From assembly GCA_021154885.1 (NCBI GenBank), contig JAJKHS010000094.1:1-34538 (forward strand): DNA of 34,538 nt. The letters run 5' to 3'. Position 1 is the stretch's first letter. Each line of letters begins with the position of its first letter. Position numbers and translations under genes: made by a program. Source of the stretch: Thermoanaerobaculum sp. Its GTDB lineage: Bacteria; Acidobacteriota; Thermoanaerobaculia; Multivoradales; UBA5704. Under the pieces are notes generated by a model. That model was given only the letters and a program-made list of their open reading frames with translations. It had not been told where the DNA came from and ran no database searches. Below are positions 1 through 8,790 of this stretch, piece by piece.

Positions 1-228
1 GAGGCGGCGCAGGGCTGAGATGGGCAAGGGGTTTTCAGGGTGGGCGTCGGGGGCTGCGGTCGGCCTACGGCCTCCCTTCGCCCCCGACGCCCACCCTGCA
101 CCCCGAGAAGTTACCGGACCGGGTCCCCCTCGGGACCCACTAACTGCCGTCCTCCAGGGGGGCGGCCCTATCCAGAGGGGGGGATTTTTAACGTCCTGAA
201 GGGGGGGAAATTTGGGGTCCTGTTGACA
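1..228 (-). mobile_element. End of an IS21-like insertion sequence (partial, runs off the window)
   Basis: On the minus strand the sequence from 228 downward begins TGTCAACAGGACCCC and carries two related subterminal units, AGGACCCCAAATTTCCCCCC and AGGACGTTAAAAATCCCCCC, about 22 bp apart. TG...CA ends with repeated subterminal blocks are typical of IS21-family elements. The boundary at 228 also coincides with the point where the neighbouring Uma2-like reading frame stops resembling its family. No transposase gene lies inside the window, so family assignment rests only on the end structure. Inferred, moderate confidence. Confidence 0.45.
36..98. terminator. Perfect 19-bp inverted repeat, terminator-like hairpin
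   Basis: Positions 36-54 and 80-98 are perfect reverse complements (arm CAGGGTGGGCGTCGGGGGC) around a 25-nt loop that itself contains a smaller palindrome (GGCCTACGGCC). No U-tract is seen on either side. It lies inside the putative insertion sequence end, so it may block transcription across the element boundary or be a structural part of the element. Confidence 0.5.
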
Positions 229-926
229 CGGTACGCCGTGCAGTTCCAGGATCTTGAGAATGTCCTCACCTCTCCACAGGGCCTTGATCACCGGATTGCC
301 CTTGGCTACCAGAGCCCTGGCCACTTCGTTGTCGGCCATGGCGTCGTCGAGCAGCGCCGCCACGGCCAGCGGCCTTATCAGGCACGGATCTTCAATTTTG
401 AAGTTTGCTTCAAGCCGGCGCCAACTCCAGCTCTCCGGCGACCATTCGCAGACGCGTGGCTCCCCCTTGACCCAAACCGCGAAGATCCGCCGCACACCCC
501 GGCGGTGCATCGGCACGGCTTTCTCGGAAACGTACGGCTCGGACTGCTCCGAGACCACCACGAATACGATCTCCTCCAGGTGGCGCCCGCCTGTCGCCGG
601 GTCCACGCCATCCTTGAACACACAGAAATCGGTGGCGAAGTCGTCCTGCGGACCGTAGCGGCTGAGCAGGTCCGTCGCTCCGGTGTAACCGGGAGCCACC
701 TGAGGGTCGAGGACGTAGGAAAGCTTGTTCTGCCGGGTGGCGTGGGACGGCAGAGCCGGCATGGCAACCACCCTTTGGCCGCCGATGACCTCGTCGCGCG
801 TCACCTCCGGCTCGACCAGATGATCGTCGACATCGGGGAAGGACCGCGGCCCGGCAGGCGCAGAGAGGAGCCCGAGCCCGAAGGACCCGTAGCTTTGAGG
901 TCATAGCCAGCGTGCTTCTCATCCAT
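229..926 (-). pseudogene. Uma2-family (restriction-endonuclease-fold) protein, frameshifted and interrupted
   Basis: The minus-strand frame from about 900 down reads FPDVDDHLVEPEVTRDEVIGG, then RYGPQDDFATDFCVFKDGVDP, HLEEIVFVVVSEQ and RGVRRIFAVWVKGEPRVCEWS. These are hallmarks of Uma2/DUF820 proteins, which have a PD-(D/E)XK-like fold and unknown function. That frame has no start codon near its beginning. The expected N terminus, MDEKHAGYDLKATG, is in another frame starting at 926, so a frameshift lies at about 840-900. At the other end the family C terminus stops near HGVP (about 229), where insertion-sequence DNA begins, and the frame stays open to the window edge. Two lesions make it a likely pseudogene; a sequencing indel could explain the first. 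Confidence 0.6.
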
Positions 927-1015
927 GGCCGGCATGTTAGCAGAGAACTGGTCGCGTGTCGACGGAAGCTGGCGGAACAGCCGGGAAGCCAGACTTGAGG
1001 TAGACTGCAAAAGTC

Positions 1016-1503
1016 ATGGCTCGGGTATACTTGGAGAGCTCGTTTATCAGCTACCTCGCGCGGCTCTTCGCGAAAGCTGGGACCCCATAGCGGCGGCACA
1101 TCAACAAATCACAATCGAGTGGTGGTCCCGGCGACGAGCCGATTTCGACCTCGTGGTCTCGCAGGTCGTTCTAGACGAGGTTCAAACGGGGGACCCAACC
1201 CTGGCAAAGAATCGGCTGGTGGCTGTCGCCTCTCTGCCGCGCCTCTTGGTTACAGATCAAGCTACGGCTCTGACCCGAGACATCCTTTCCAAAGGATTTC
1301 TACCTCAGAAGGCTTTTCCCGATGCCCTCCACATCGCGATAGCCACAGTTCACAAGGTCGACTACCTTCTCACATGGAACTGTAAGCACATCGCCAATCT
1401 TGAGGTTCTACCTCGCATCGCAGACCTCCGTGAAAACATGGGTCTCGTTCTCCCAATTATCTGCACTCCCGAAGAGCTCTTAGGAGATGCCTATGCTCAT
1501 TGA
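1016..1503 (+). pseudogene. PIN-domain (VapC-like) ribonuclease, frameshifted
   Basis: The expected PIN N terminus MARVYLESSFISYLA starts at 1016 but hits TAG at 1088. The rest of the domain continues one frame away as DPIAAAHQQITIEWWSRRR, VVSQVVLDEV and FPDALHIAIATVHKVDYLLTWN, ending at 1503. PIN domains are metal-dependent RNases with clustered acidic residues; the DEV and DALH motifs supply two of them. An uninterrupted frame does run from 925 to 1503, but its first ~55 residues do not resemble the family. The frameshift falls at about 1055-1088. It overlaps a small gene at its 3' end, as in toxin-antitoxin pairs. Function as a toxin is inferred; a sequencing error cannot be excluded. Confidence 0.6.
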
Positions 1504-1687
1504 TCCGGTTGTAGAACGACTTCACAAGCAGCGCGAAGAGTATATGGAGCGTTTTCAGTACGACTTTGACGCGATCATTCGCGACATCAAAGCCCGCGAA
1601 GCGGCCTACCCAACGCCATTGCTGGAGCCTCCGCCAGCATCGCCGTCCAACACGACGGTGCGGCGGACTCGATTCACTCGCCGCTGA
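1493..1687 (+). CDS. Small helical protein paired with the PIN gene (possible antitoxin or partner)
   Basis: This 64-residue protein begins MLIDPVVERLHKQREEYMER. Its N-terminal half is predicted helical and charged, followed by a Pro-rich and basic tail (LLEPPPASPS ... RRTRFTRR). The start at 1493 is preferred over the ATG at 1487 because AGGAG ends at 1486, giving a 6-nt spacing. It overlaps the end of the PIN gene by 11 nt, so the two are translationally coupled. Short proteins of this kind often sit next to PIN-domain genes. I cannot identify a DNA-binding fold, so an antitoxin role is only suggested by position. Confidence 0.55.
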   Translation: MLIDPVVERLHKQREEYMERFQYDFDAIIRDIKAREAAYPTPLLEPPPASPSNTTVRRTRFTRR

Positions 1688-1704
1688 CTGGCCTGGGGCT
1701 ACCC

Positions 1705-2010
1705 CTACTTCCCCGCCACGTACGGCAAAATCTGCCCGCGGCTCGCGTAGTCGGCCATCGTCAGGCCGATCAGGAGGGCCAGCCAGAAGAAGCCGGCGAC
1801 GGCGGTCAGGGCCGTCATCCGCGTGCTGTGGCGGACGTGCATGAAGAAGAGCAGCACCAGCAGGGCCTTGGTGACGGCGATGGTCAGGGCTGCCACGTCG
1901 TTGAAGACTCCGAGATCCACCTCCGCCACCAGCACGGTCGCCAGCGTCAGGGCGAGCAGGGCCGCGAAGACCAGGAAATAGACTTTGCGCGAGGTTACGT
2001 GTTCAGCCAT
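1705..2010 (-). CDS. coxD: Cytochrome c oxidase subunit IV (prokaryotic type)
   Basis: A 101-residue membrane protein and the last gene of the respiratory operon. It begins MAEHVTSRKVYFLVF and has three hydrophobic spans (about 10-30, 40-58 and 68-86). The signature NDVAALTIAVTKALLVLLFFMHVRHS matches the Cox4_pro/COX4 family, a small accessory subunit that stabilises the catalytic core of aa3/caa3 oxidases. It starts 17 nt after the coxC stop, consistent with one transcript. The reading frame extends upstream without a stop, but the ATG at 2010 gives the family length. The gene is convergent with the small gene ending at 1687, with only a weak GGGG/CCCC stem between them. Confidence 0.85.
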   Translation of the reverse strand: MAEHVTSRKVYFLVFAALLALTLATVLVAEVDLGVFNDVAALTIAVTKALLVLLFFMHVRHSTRMTALTAVAGFFWLALLIGLTMADYASRGQILPYVAGK

Positions 2011-2027
2011 GGCGGTCCTCAGCGGGG

Positions 2028-2741
2028 TCAGCGGGCGTGGGCCCCGAGCAGGTAGAGCAGAGGGAAGAGGAAGATCCAGACGATGTCGACGAAGTGCCAG
2101 TAGAGGCCCGTCATCTCCAGCGGGTTGTGGTACTCCGAATCGTATTTTCCCTTCCAGGCCAGCACGGTCAGCACGGCGAGGATGCCGATGCCGATGATCA
2201 TGTGCAGGGCGTGCAGGCCCGTCATGATGAAATAGAGGGAGAAGAAGATCGAGGCGTGCCGCTCGAGCTGGGGATCCGTGACCTTCACGTGCTCGGACTC
2301 GGGCACGAAGTGGAAGCTCGGCCCCGGCACGTGGTGGGTCTCGAATTTCTCCCGGTACTCCACCGACTTGATACCGAGGAACGTCGCCCCCAGGGCGATG
2401 GTCGCCAGCAGGAACAGCGCGATCCCCTTGCGCCAGTTCACCTGCGCGGCCCAGATCGCCAGCACCATGGTCAGGCTGCTGCCGATCAGGATGGCGGTGT
2501 TGGCGCCGCCCAGCGGCACGTTCAGAGTATGGCTCGCCAGGGCGAAAGCCTGAGGGTAGAGCGTCCGGTAGATCACATAGGCCGTGAACAGGCCGCCGAA
2601 GAACATGATCTCGGTGACCAGGAAGAGCCACATCCCCAGTGTCGAGGACTCCTTCTGCTGGTCCAGCGAGTCGAACTGATGGGCCAGCGCACGGTGGTGC
2701 GCCTGGGTGGCGTGTGGGTCCACCAGGGGGCTGCTAGCCAA
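2028..2741 (-). CDS. coxC: Cytochrome c oxidase subunit III
   Basis: A 237-residue protein with about five membrane spans. The first span region [22 protein letters not shown] and the later [13 protein letters not shown] and [20 protein letters not shown] are classic subunit III motifs. Subunit III binds lipids near subunit I and preserves activity during turnover; it carries no metal. The bacterial five-span length is typical of caa3-type enzymes that lack the first two helices of the mitochondrial form. It overlaps the end of coxA by 8 nt, so translation is coupled. Confidence 0.93.
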   Translation of the reverse strand: MASSPLVDPHATQAHHRALAHQFDSLDQQKESSTLGMWLFLVTEIMFFGGLFTAYVIYRTLYPQAFALASHTLNVPLGGANTAILIGSSLTMVLAIWAAQVNWRKGIALFLLATIALGATFLGIKSVEYREKFETHHVPGPSFHFVPESEHVKVTDPQLERHASIFFSLYFIMTGLHALHMIIGIGILAVLTVLAWKGKYDSEYHNPLEMTGLYWHFVDIVWIFLFPLLYLLGAHAR

Positions 2742-4407
2742 GGGTGACCTCCTGCGACATGCGGTTGTGCACCTCTTCGCGGTTGTATTCGTACGGACCG
2801 TGCGTCACCACCGGCGTGGTGTAGAAGTTCTCGGTCGGCGGCGGCGAGGTCGTGTCCCACTCCAGGCCCACGGCGCCCCAGGGGTTGTCGCCGCTGTCCT
2901 TGCCATACCGCATCGACCAGATGAAGTAGCAGAGGGGCAGGAGATACCCCACGCCCAGGATGGAGGCGCCCGCGGTCGACAGCACGTTGAGCACCTGGAA
3001 CTCCGGCGGGTAGCTCCAGTAACGGCGGGGCATGCCGAGGTAGCCGAGGATGAACTGCGGGAAGAACGTCAGGTTGAAGCCGACGAACACCAGCAGCGCC
3101 GCCAGCTTCGACAGGAACGCCGGGTAGAGCTTGCCGGAGATCTTCGGCCACCAGTAGTGGAGGCCGCCGAGGTAGCCCATGATCGTGCCGCCCACCATGA
3201 TGTAGTGGAAGTGGGCGACGACGAAGTAGGTGTCATGGACGTGGACGTCGAAGCCCAGCGTCGCCACCATGACGCCCGTCAGACCGCCCAGCGTGAACAG
3301 GCCGATGAAGCCGAGGGCGTAGAGCATCGGCGTCTGGAAGGAGATCGAGCCCTGGTAGAGGGTGGCCGTCCAGTTGAACACCTTCACCGCCGAGGGGATG
3401 GCCACCAGCATCGAGAGCACGGAGAAGATGGTCGCGGCGTAGATCGATTCGCCGGCGACGAACATGTGGTGCCCCCAGACCAGGAAGCCCAGCACGGCGA
3501 TGGCGATCGAGGCGAAGGCCACCACCTTGTAGCCGACGATCCTCTTGCGCGCGAACGCCGCGATCAGCTCGCTCTCGACCCCCATGGCCGGCAGAATCAT
3601 GATGTACACCGCCGGATGGGAGTAGAACCAGAACATGTGCTGGAAGAGGACGGGGTCGCCCCCCAGCGCGGGATCGAAGATGCCCAGGTGGAACGTCTTC
3701 TCGACCGCCACCAGCAGGAGGGTGATGGCGATGACCGGCGTGCCCAGCACGATGATCACGCTCGTCGCGTAGGTCGCCCAGATGAACAGCGGCAGCCGGA
3801 ACCAGGTCAGGCCCGGGGCCCGCATGCGGTGGATGGTGACGATGAAGTTGAGGCCGGTGAAGATGGTCGAAAAGCCGTTGATGAAGATGCCGAGCGCCGT
3901 CGCGATGACGTAGGTGTTCGAGTAGTGGGTGGAGAACGGCGTGTAGAAAGTCCAGCCGGTGTCCACGCCGCCGTGAATGATGGCCCACAGGGTGAAGATG
4001 CCGCCGAGGTTGTAGACGTACCAGCTCGCCAGGTTGAGCTTGGGGAAGGCGAGGTCCTTGGCGCCGATCATCAGCGGCACGAGGAAGTTGCCCAGCACCG
4101 CCGGAATCGCCGGGATGAGAAAGAAGAAGACCATCACCACGCCGTGCATGGTGAAGAGGCGGTTGTAGGTGTCCGGCTGGAACAGGTCCCCCTCGGGGGT
4201 CAGCAGCTCGAGGCGGATGAGCAGGGCGAAGAGGCTGCCGATGGCGAAGAACGTCGTCACCGAGATGAGATAGAGGATGGCGATCCGCTTGTGGTCCCGC
4301 GTGAGGAGCCACGACCTAACGCCATAGGCGGCGTTCAGGTAGTTCGGCCGCCGGAAGGCGGTCTCCGCGGTGGTCGTGACGGGGGGGGCGGCGGCAGTCG
4401 TATTCAT
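2734..4407 (-). CDS. coxA: Cytochrome c oxidase subunit I, A2-type heme-copper oxygen reductase
   Basis: A 557-residue catalytic subunit with 12 expected spans that reduces O2 to water and pumps protons. Visible ligands: H88 and H401 for the low-spin heme; H264, H313 and H314 for CuB; H399 for the high-spin heme; and Y268 in HPAVY, the tyrosine cross-linked to H264. The motif is FYSHPAVY, so the helix-VI glutamate of the A1 class (HPEVY) is replaced by Y262-S263 before the histidine and A266 after it. This is the signature of the A2 subfamily, as in the caa3 oxidase of Rhodothermus marinus and in Thermus. The gene follows coxB after 24 nt and overlaps coxC. Confidence 0.97.
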   Translation of the reverse strand: MNTTAAAPPVTTTAETAFRRPNYLNAAYGVRSWLLTRDHKRIAILYLISVTTFFAIGSLFALLIRLELLTPEGDLFQPDTYNRLFTMHGVVMVFFFLIPAIPAVLGNFLVPLMIGAKDLAFPKLNLASWYVYNLGGIFTLWAIIHGGVDTGWTFYTPFSTHYSNTYVIATALGIFINGFSTIFTGLNFIVTIHRMRAPGLTWFRLPLFIWATYATSVIIVLGTPVIAITLLLVAVEKTFHLGIFDPALGGDPVLFQHMFWFYSHPAVYIMILPAMGVESELIAAFARKRIVGYKVVAFASIAIAVLGFLVWGHHMFVAGESIYAATIFSVLSMLVAIPSAVKVFNWTATLYQGSISFQTPMLYALGFIGLFTLGGLTGVMVATLGFDVHVHDTYFVVAHFHYIMVGGTIMGYLGGLHYWWPKISGKLYPAFLSKLAALLVFVGFNLTFFPQFILGYLGMPRRYWSYPPEFQVLNVLSTAGASILGVGYLLPLCYFIWSMRYGKDSGDNPWGAVGLEWDTTSPPPTENFYTTPVVTHGPYEYNREEVHNRMSQEVTLG

Positions 4408-4431
4408 GGCTTCCTTCTCATTCCTCTCATC

Positions 4432-5481
4432 TCACTGCGGAGCACCGGGACCTGCGGTCTGCGGGGTAGTGGCTGCGGACGGCGAGTCGGCCGTAGTGGT
4501 TCCAGCCGGCGTGCCGCCCGTGCCTCCCGCCGGCGCGCTGCCGATGGGGCCGAGGGAACGGACGTAGGCGATGAGCTGGCTGAGCTGCTCCTCGGTCACC
4601 TGCCCCTGGAAGGTGGGCATGACCGGGTCCCAGCCCGCCACGACCTTCGCCGTGGGATTCAGGATCGACTCCCGGACGTAGTTGTCGTCGGCGATCACGG
4701 TGCGGCCGTCGACGAGTTTCACCGGGCTGCCAAAGACGCCCTCGAGCGCCGGCCCGCGGGCGAGGCGCCCCGTGGCCCCCGCCCGGTGGCAGGTGACGCA
4801 GGCGAGCGACTGGAAGAGGTCGCCGCCCGACGCCACCATCGACTTGCCGGCGGAGCCACCCGCCAGCCAGTTCTGGTAGTCCCTGGGCTCCATGACGATG
4901 ACGCTGCCGATCATCCGCGAGTGCTCGGCGCCGCAGTACTCGGCGCAGAACAGGTGGTAGACGCCGGGCTTGGAGGCGCGGAACCAGATCGAGGTGTAGC
5001 GCCCGGGGACCGCGTCCTGCTTGATGCGGAAGGCCGGGATGTAGAAGCTGTGGATCACGTCCTCGGAGGCCAGCTTCATCTTGATCGACTGGCCCACCGG
5101 CACGTGCAGGGTGTCGATCTCCCGCTGTCCCTCGGGATGCTGGATCTTCCACATCCACTGCCGGCCGATGGCCGTGTACTCGACGGCGTCCGCCGGCGGC
5201 CGGTAGAGGTCGAAGAAGGACCGCGTCCCCCAGACGAACATCGCCAGGCAGATCGCCAGCGGGATGACCGACCATGCGATCTCCAGCCAGACGGACACCT
5301 CCTCGTTCGCGCCCACCTCTTCGGAATGGCGGCGGCGGTAGCGGGCCATGAAGTAGACGATCAGGCCGGCGATCAGGGCGGTGAAGAAGATGCTGACCAA
5401 CGACCAGATGATGAAGATGGCGTCGACAGTCCCGGCGTGCGTGGATGCCGAGTCGGGAAAGAGCGGGAACGACGATCTCAT
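4432..5481 (-). CDS. coxB: Cytochrome c oxidase subunit II with fused cytochrome c domain (caa3 type)
   Basis: A 349-residue protein. Two N-terminal spans (about 20-46 and 64-84) are followed by a periplasmic cupredoxin domain with CuA ligands H144, C179, E181, C183, H187 and M190 (CAEYCGAEHSRM). A C-terminal cytochrome c domain has CVTCH at 228-232 and a probable axial Met in VMPTF (M288). The fused heme makes this a caa3 enzyme, which can take electrons directly from the neighbouring alternative complex III. The last ~35 residues are a Pro/Ala/Thr/Gly-rich tail of low complexity. It lies 1 nt after the sco stop. Confidence 0.96.
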   Translation of the reverse strand: MRSSFPLFPDSASTHAGTVDAIFIIWSLVSIFFTALIAGLIVYFMARYRRRHSEEVGANEEVSVWLEIAWSVIPLAICLAMFVWGTRSFFDLYRPPADAVEYTAIGRQWMWKIQHPEGQREIDTLHVPVGQSIKMKLASEDVIHSFYIPAFRIKQDAVPGRYTSIWFRASKPGVYHLFCAEYCGAEHSRMIGSVIVMEPRDYQNWLAGGSAGKSMVASGGDLFQSLACVTCHRAGATGRLARGPALEGVFGSPVKLVDGRTVIADDNYVRESILNPTAKVVAGWDPVMPTFQGQVTEEQLSQLIAYVRSLGPIGSAPAGGTGGTPAGTTTADSPSAATTPQTAGPGAPQ

Positions 5482-5482
5482 G

Positions 5483-6337
5483 TCAGGCGGCTCCCAAAGG
5501 ACCGGGCCCGGCGGTCTCCCGCCGCCGTAAGAGAACGATCAGCAGGGCGAGGGCGAGGACGGTGGCCACCGCCGACAGGCGCAGGATGCGCAGGGTGACG
5601 GCGCTGTAGCGGCCGACCAGTGGATCGTAGTGGAAGCAGTAGAGGAGGATCTGATCGACCACCGTGCCGAGCTTGCCGTCCCCCGACTCAACCAGGCCGA
5701 GCCGGATGTCGCGCGCCGGGAACTCGACTCCCAGCAGGTAGCGCGAGACGCGCCCCTCGGGAGTGAGGATCACCATGCCGGCGGCGTGGGCGAACTGGTT
5801 GCGCGCGGGATCGTAGACGTAGCGGAAGCCGACCGCCTGGGTCAGCCGGGCGATGGAGTCCCGGGGGCCGGTCAGGAAGTGCCAGCCGGCCTCGGTGCCT
5901 GGCCGGGCGTAGCGCGCCAGGATCTCCCGCTTCTTCTTCGCCGCCATCGCCGGCGTCTCCGCCGGATCGATGCTCGCCACGAGGACGTCGAACTGGCGGC
6001 CTGGATCGAGCGAGAGGGGCTTGAGGCCGGTCTCCACCCCCTGCAGCACCAGGTCGCAGAGCATGGGGCAGTGATAGTAGGCGAGGACCAGCACCGCGGG
6101 CCGGTGGCCGGGGGTGCCGAGATAGTCACCCAGCTTCACCGGCCGGCCGGCCTCGTCCTGCCACGGCACGTCGAGCGGCACCCGCTCGCCGATCCGCTGG
6201 TCGTAGCCCACGGCCTTGAGGACGCCCGGCATCTCGGTGCTCGGCACGGTCGATGAGGTCGACGAGGCGAATGCGGCGCCCGTCGCCAGGAGCAGGGCCG
6301 GCCACGTCAGAGCGGTGAGGCGGCGCAAACCGTTCAA
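5483..6337 (-). CDS. SCO1/SenC-family copper chaperone for CuA assembly
   Basis: A 284-residue thioredoxin-fold protein with a cleavable-looking N-terminal hydrophobic segment (about 8-25) and a C-terminal membrane span (about 256-276). The copper-binding motif is YYHCPMLC (C90 and C94), with the distal histidine in FAHAAGMVI (H184). SCO proteins deliver copper to the CuA site of subunit II, which fits its position immediately before coxB. A C-terminal anchor is common in the variants encoded with ACIII-caa3 clusters. The start overlaps the end of the preceding gene by 4 nt (ATGA). Confidence 0.92.
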   Translation of the reverse strand: MNGLRRLTALTWPALLLATGAAFASSTSSTVPSTEMPGVLKAVGYDQRIGERVPLDVPWQDEAGRPVKLGDYLGTPGHRPAVLVLAYYHCPMLCDLVLQGVETGLKPLSLDPGRQFDVLVASIDPAETPAMAAKKKREILARYARPGTEAGWHFLTGPRDSIARLTQAVGFRYVYDPARNQFAHAAGMVILTPEGRVSRYLLGVEFPARDIRLGLVESGDGKLGTVVDQILLYCFHYDPLVGRYSAVTLRILRLSAVATVLALALLIVLLRRRETAGPGPLGAA

Positions 6338-6948
6338 GGTACCTTTTTTCCTCCCTGTCCCTGCTGTCCCTGCTGTCCTTGGCGTCCTTGAGGTCCTTGG
6401 GGAGCTCCGGCCGCCGGTTTTGCCGGCAATGCGTTCTGGACCGTGGCGCCGGGCTTCGTCGCCGTGGTGCCGGCCGCGTCCGCCGTCACCGGCGCACCGG
6501 TCCTGCCGCCCACGACTTCAGGCGCGACGCCGCGGGCGGCGACGATGTCGATGGCGTCCGCCACCGGCAGCCGCAGCACGTCCTGCCGGCGGTCGATCCA
6601 GGCGGCGTGGTTGAGCTCCTGGTCCTCGTGCGCCCGCATCTCCGTCATGTCCTTCACCGGATTTTCCTGCAGCACGGGCGCCGGCGGCGGCTGCTGCGGA
6701 TTGGCGGCCTCGACGGGCGACAGGCGCACGTCGCGCTTCTCGTCGTAGCGCTCGAACCCCTTGAGCAGCCACCACACCACCAGATGCGCCAGGAGGATCA
6801 CCACGGCGAGGACGGCGCCGGTCAGGACGATGCCGCGGACGTTGATCTCGCGGTCGAACTGCTCCGTCTCCGGAGCGTGGGCCGGCTGGCCATGGCCGGT
6901 CGCCGGACCGGACCCGAGGGGGTCGCGCGAGGGACCGTCACTACTCAT
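6334..6948 (-). CDS. Single-span membrane protein of the ACIII/caa3 operon, collagen-like tail
   Basis: A 204-residue protein of unknown function. A short cytosolic-looking N terminus is followed by one membrane span (about 39-62), then a soluble part with ENPVKDMTEMRAHEDQELNHAAWID and LPVADAIDIVAARGV. Proteins of this shape are found between act genes and sco in similar operons, so a role in assembly or in coupling ACIII to the oxidase is plausible but unproven. The C-terminal 25 residues are a Gly-X-Y collagen-like run (GPQGRQGQQGQQGQ) encoded by five copies of a 9-bp unit at 6357-6401. The same unit recurs in intergenic DNA elsewhere in the window. It overlaps actF by 8 nt and sco by 4 nt. 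Confidence 0.75.
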   Translation of the reverse strand: MSSDGPSRDPLGSGPATGHGQPAHAPETEQFDREINVRGIVLTGAVLAVVILLAHLVVWWLLKGFERYDEKRDVRLSPVEAANPQQPPPAPVLQENPVKDMTEMRAHEDQELNHAAWIDRRQDVLRLPVADAIDIVAARGVAPEVVGGRTGAPVTADAAGTTATKPGATVQNALPAKPAAGAPQGPQGRQGQQGQQGQGGKKVP

Positions 6949-8149
6949 GGTGAGCTATCGCCTCCGGCAGGTACGGATCGTTGATGGGCAACAACGGCCG
7001 CTTCTTGAGTTCCCGCAGAAACCAGGCGAGCCAGAAGCCGCCGAGGGTGAGCGGCGTCACGAGGTAGAGCCAGTAGAAGCCGCGGTGGTGGTCCGCGAAC
7101 GCCGGCTCCACCTGCCAGACCAGCTCCACCCAGCGCATGACCAGCATCAGCACGGCGACGATGACGAGCCGCCGGGCGTTGCGCTTGAGGTCCCGGGACA
7201 GCAGCAGCAGGAACGGCAGCAGGAAGTGGAACAGGGCGATGGCCAGGAAGACGAGGCCCCAGCGGCCCTGCATGCGCACCCAGTAGAACGAGATCTCCTC
7301 CGGCAGGTTGCCCGCCCAGATGATGAGGAACTGCGAGAAGGAGAAGTAGGCCCACAGCATGACGAAGGCGAAGAACAGCTTGCCCCAGTCGTGGAAGTGG
7401 CGCGGCTGGAGCACCTGTGACATCGGCTCGCGCCGCGACAGCCAGAGCGCGAAGGTGATGAGGAAGGCGAGCGCCGCGAGCCCCTGGCTGCCCATCAGGT
7501 AGACGCCGTAGATGGTGGAGAACCACCGCGGCTGAAGCGACATCAGCCAGTCCACCGAGGCGAAGGTCACCGCCAAGCAGTAGGCGGCGAGACCGGGGCC
7601 GGCGATGAGCTGCATCTTGCGGGTCAGCCCGGGGTCCGGCTGGCGGTCCTGGCGCAGCGACAGGCGGCCGACAGCGTAGGCGAAGCCGCCCCAGATCAGG
7701 AAGTAGATCACCAGCCGGAGGAAGAAGAAGGGGACGTTCAGGTACGGGGCCTTGGCTTGCAGCAGGACGTCGGCCCGCACCGCCTCCGGCCGCGCCCACT
7801 CGTAGAGGTCTTTCATGCCGAAGGCGAGCGGCAGGGCGAGCACCAGCAGCAGAGGCAGGGTGCGCGACGCCGCCTCCAGCACGCGGCGGATGACCAGGCC
7901 CCAGGCGCCCCGCGTCATGTGGTGCAGCAGCGAGATGGCGAGACAGCCCAGCGTCACGCCCATCCAGAAGACCCAGCCGACGAGGTAGGCGCGGAAGAAG
8001 TAGTGCGGCGACAGCAGGAGGCCGGCGAGGCAGACGACGGCGCCCGCTCCCCCGGCGATCAGGGCGAGGCGCTGGAGCCGGTCGATGCCGGCGACATCGG
8101 CCGGGGCGGCGAAGGCGGCGGCGTCGGAGCCCATGGTTTCTCTGTTCAT
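6941..8149 (-). CDS. actF: Alternative complex III subunit ActF (NrfD/PsrC-like quinol-binding membrane protein)
   Basis: A 402-residue polytopic protein with about ten predicted spans, paralogous to ActC. Typical segments are HYFFRAYLVGWVFWMGVTLGCLA, VTFASVDWLMSLQPRWFSTIYG and FFAFVMLWAYFSFSQFLIIWAGNLPEE. ActF and ActC form the membrane core of alternative complex III, which oxidises menaquinol in organisms without cytochrome bc1. The frame runs further upstream without a stop, but the ATG at 8149 gives the normal family N terminus and a 4-nt overlap with actE. Confidence 0.93.
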   Translation of the reverse strand: MNRETMGSDAAAFAAPADVAGIDRLQRLALIAGGAGAVVCLAGLLLSPHYFFRAYLVGWVFWMGVTLGCLAISLLHHMTRGAWGLVIRRVLEAASRTLPLLLVLALPLAFGMKDLYEWARPEAVRADVLLQAKAPYLNVPFFFLRLVIYFLIWGGFAYAVGRLSLRQDRQPDPGLTRKMQLIAGPGLAAYCLAVTFASVDWLMSLQPRWFSTIYGVYLMGSQGLAALAFLITFALWLSRREPMSQVLQPRHFHDWGKLFFAFVMLWAYFSFSQFLIIWAGNLPEEISFYWVRMQGRWGLVFLAIALFHFLLPFLLLLSRDLKRNARRLVIVAVLMLVMRWVELVWQVEPAFADHHRGFYWLYLVTPLTLGGFWLAWFLRELKKRPLLPINDPYLPEAIAHHE

Positions 8150-8790
8150 GGCGTATGGCTCGGAGCGGGGCCCGGAGTGGCGGCGGCCTGGTCGAGCTCC
8201 GCCTGGATCGCCCGGCGCCGCTCGGGCGGCAGGACGGAGAGGTCCGCCAGCTTCGCGGTCTGCCGGTATTGCAGCACGCGGATGTAGGCGGCGATGGCCC
8301 AGCGATCCGCCACCGGCACCTGCGGCGCATAGCTCGGCATGACGCCGAAGCCCTCGGTGATGACGTTGTAGAAGTAGCCGACCGGAGCGTTGCGCAGCCG
8401 CTCGACGTGGTACGAGGTGGGCTGCTTGTAGCCGCGCTGCACGATCATCCCGTGGCCCGTCCCCTGCCGGTCGTGGCAGGGCGAGCAGTAGATGTTGAAA
8501 CGTTGCTCTCCCCTCAGCAGCACCTCGCGGGTGAGGGGGAACGGCAGTTGCGCCACCGGTTTGTTGGCGGTGTCGAGGCCGCTGTAGGCCCACCCCTCGC
8601 GCAGGTCGCCGCGCGCCACGGTGTGGGCCGGGATCGGCCGCGCGCCCTGGCCGTCGGGGAAGAAGTCGCTGGCCGCGAGCGTCTTGACCTTGTGCTGGTT
8701 GTGCATGTTCTGCCGGCAGCCGGCGGCGGCCAGCAGGACGGCCACCGCCAGAAGGAGAGCGGGACGGGTCCTGCGGGTCTCAGCGCTCAA
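8146..8790 (-). CDS. actE: Alternative complex III subunit ActE, monoheme cytochrome c lipoprotein
   Basis: A 214-residue exported cytochrome. The N terminus has a hydrophobic stretch ending in the lipobox LAAAGC, so C25 is the likely acylation site. One heme-binding CSPCH lies at 102-106, and a candidate axial Met sits in GVMPSYA. ActE passes electrons from the multiheme ActA toward the oxidase; a lipid anchor on this subunit is known from characterised ACIII. It overlaps actD by 11 nt and actF by 4 nt. Confidence 0.92.
   Translation of the reverse strand: MSAETRRTRPALLLAVAVLLAAAGCRQNMHNQHKVKTLAASDFFPDGQGARPIPAHTVARGDLREGWAYSGLDTANKPVAQLPFPLTREVLLRGEQRFNIYCSPCHDRQGTGHGMIVQRGYKQPTSYHVERLRNAPVGYFYNVITEGFGVMPSYAPQVPVADRWAIAAYIRVLQYRQTAKLADLSVLPPERRRAIQAELDQAAATPGPAPSHTP

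Noticed and set aside
40-906. Long plus-strand open frame at the left edge
   Set aside because: It is antisense to the Uma2-like sequence and the insertion sequence end, and its translation is low-complexity Arg/Pro/His without family features.
1691-1706. Terminator between the small gene and coxD
   Set aside because: Only a 4-bp GGGG/CCCC stem with a 3-nt loop; too weak to call.
2707-5598. 963-codon plus-strand open frame antisense to coxC-coxA-coxB
   Set aside because: It is a GC-rich shadow of well-identified cytochrome oxidase genes; the product is a His/Glu/Gly/Arg-rich string with no domain.
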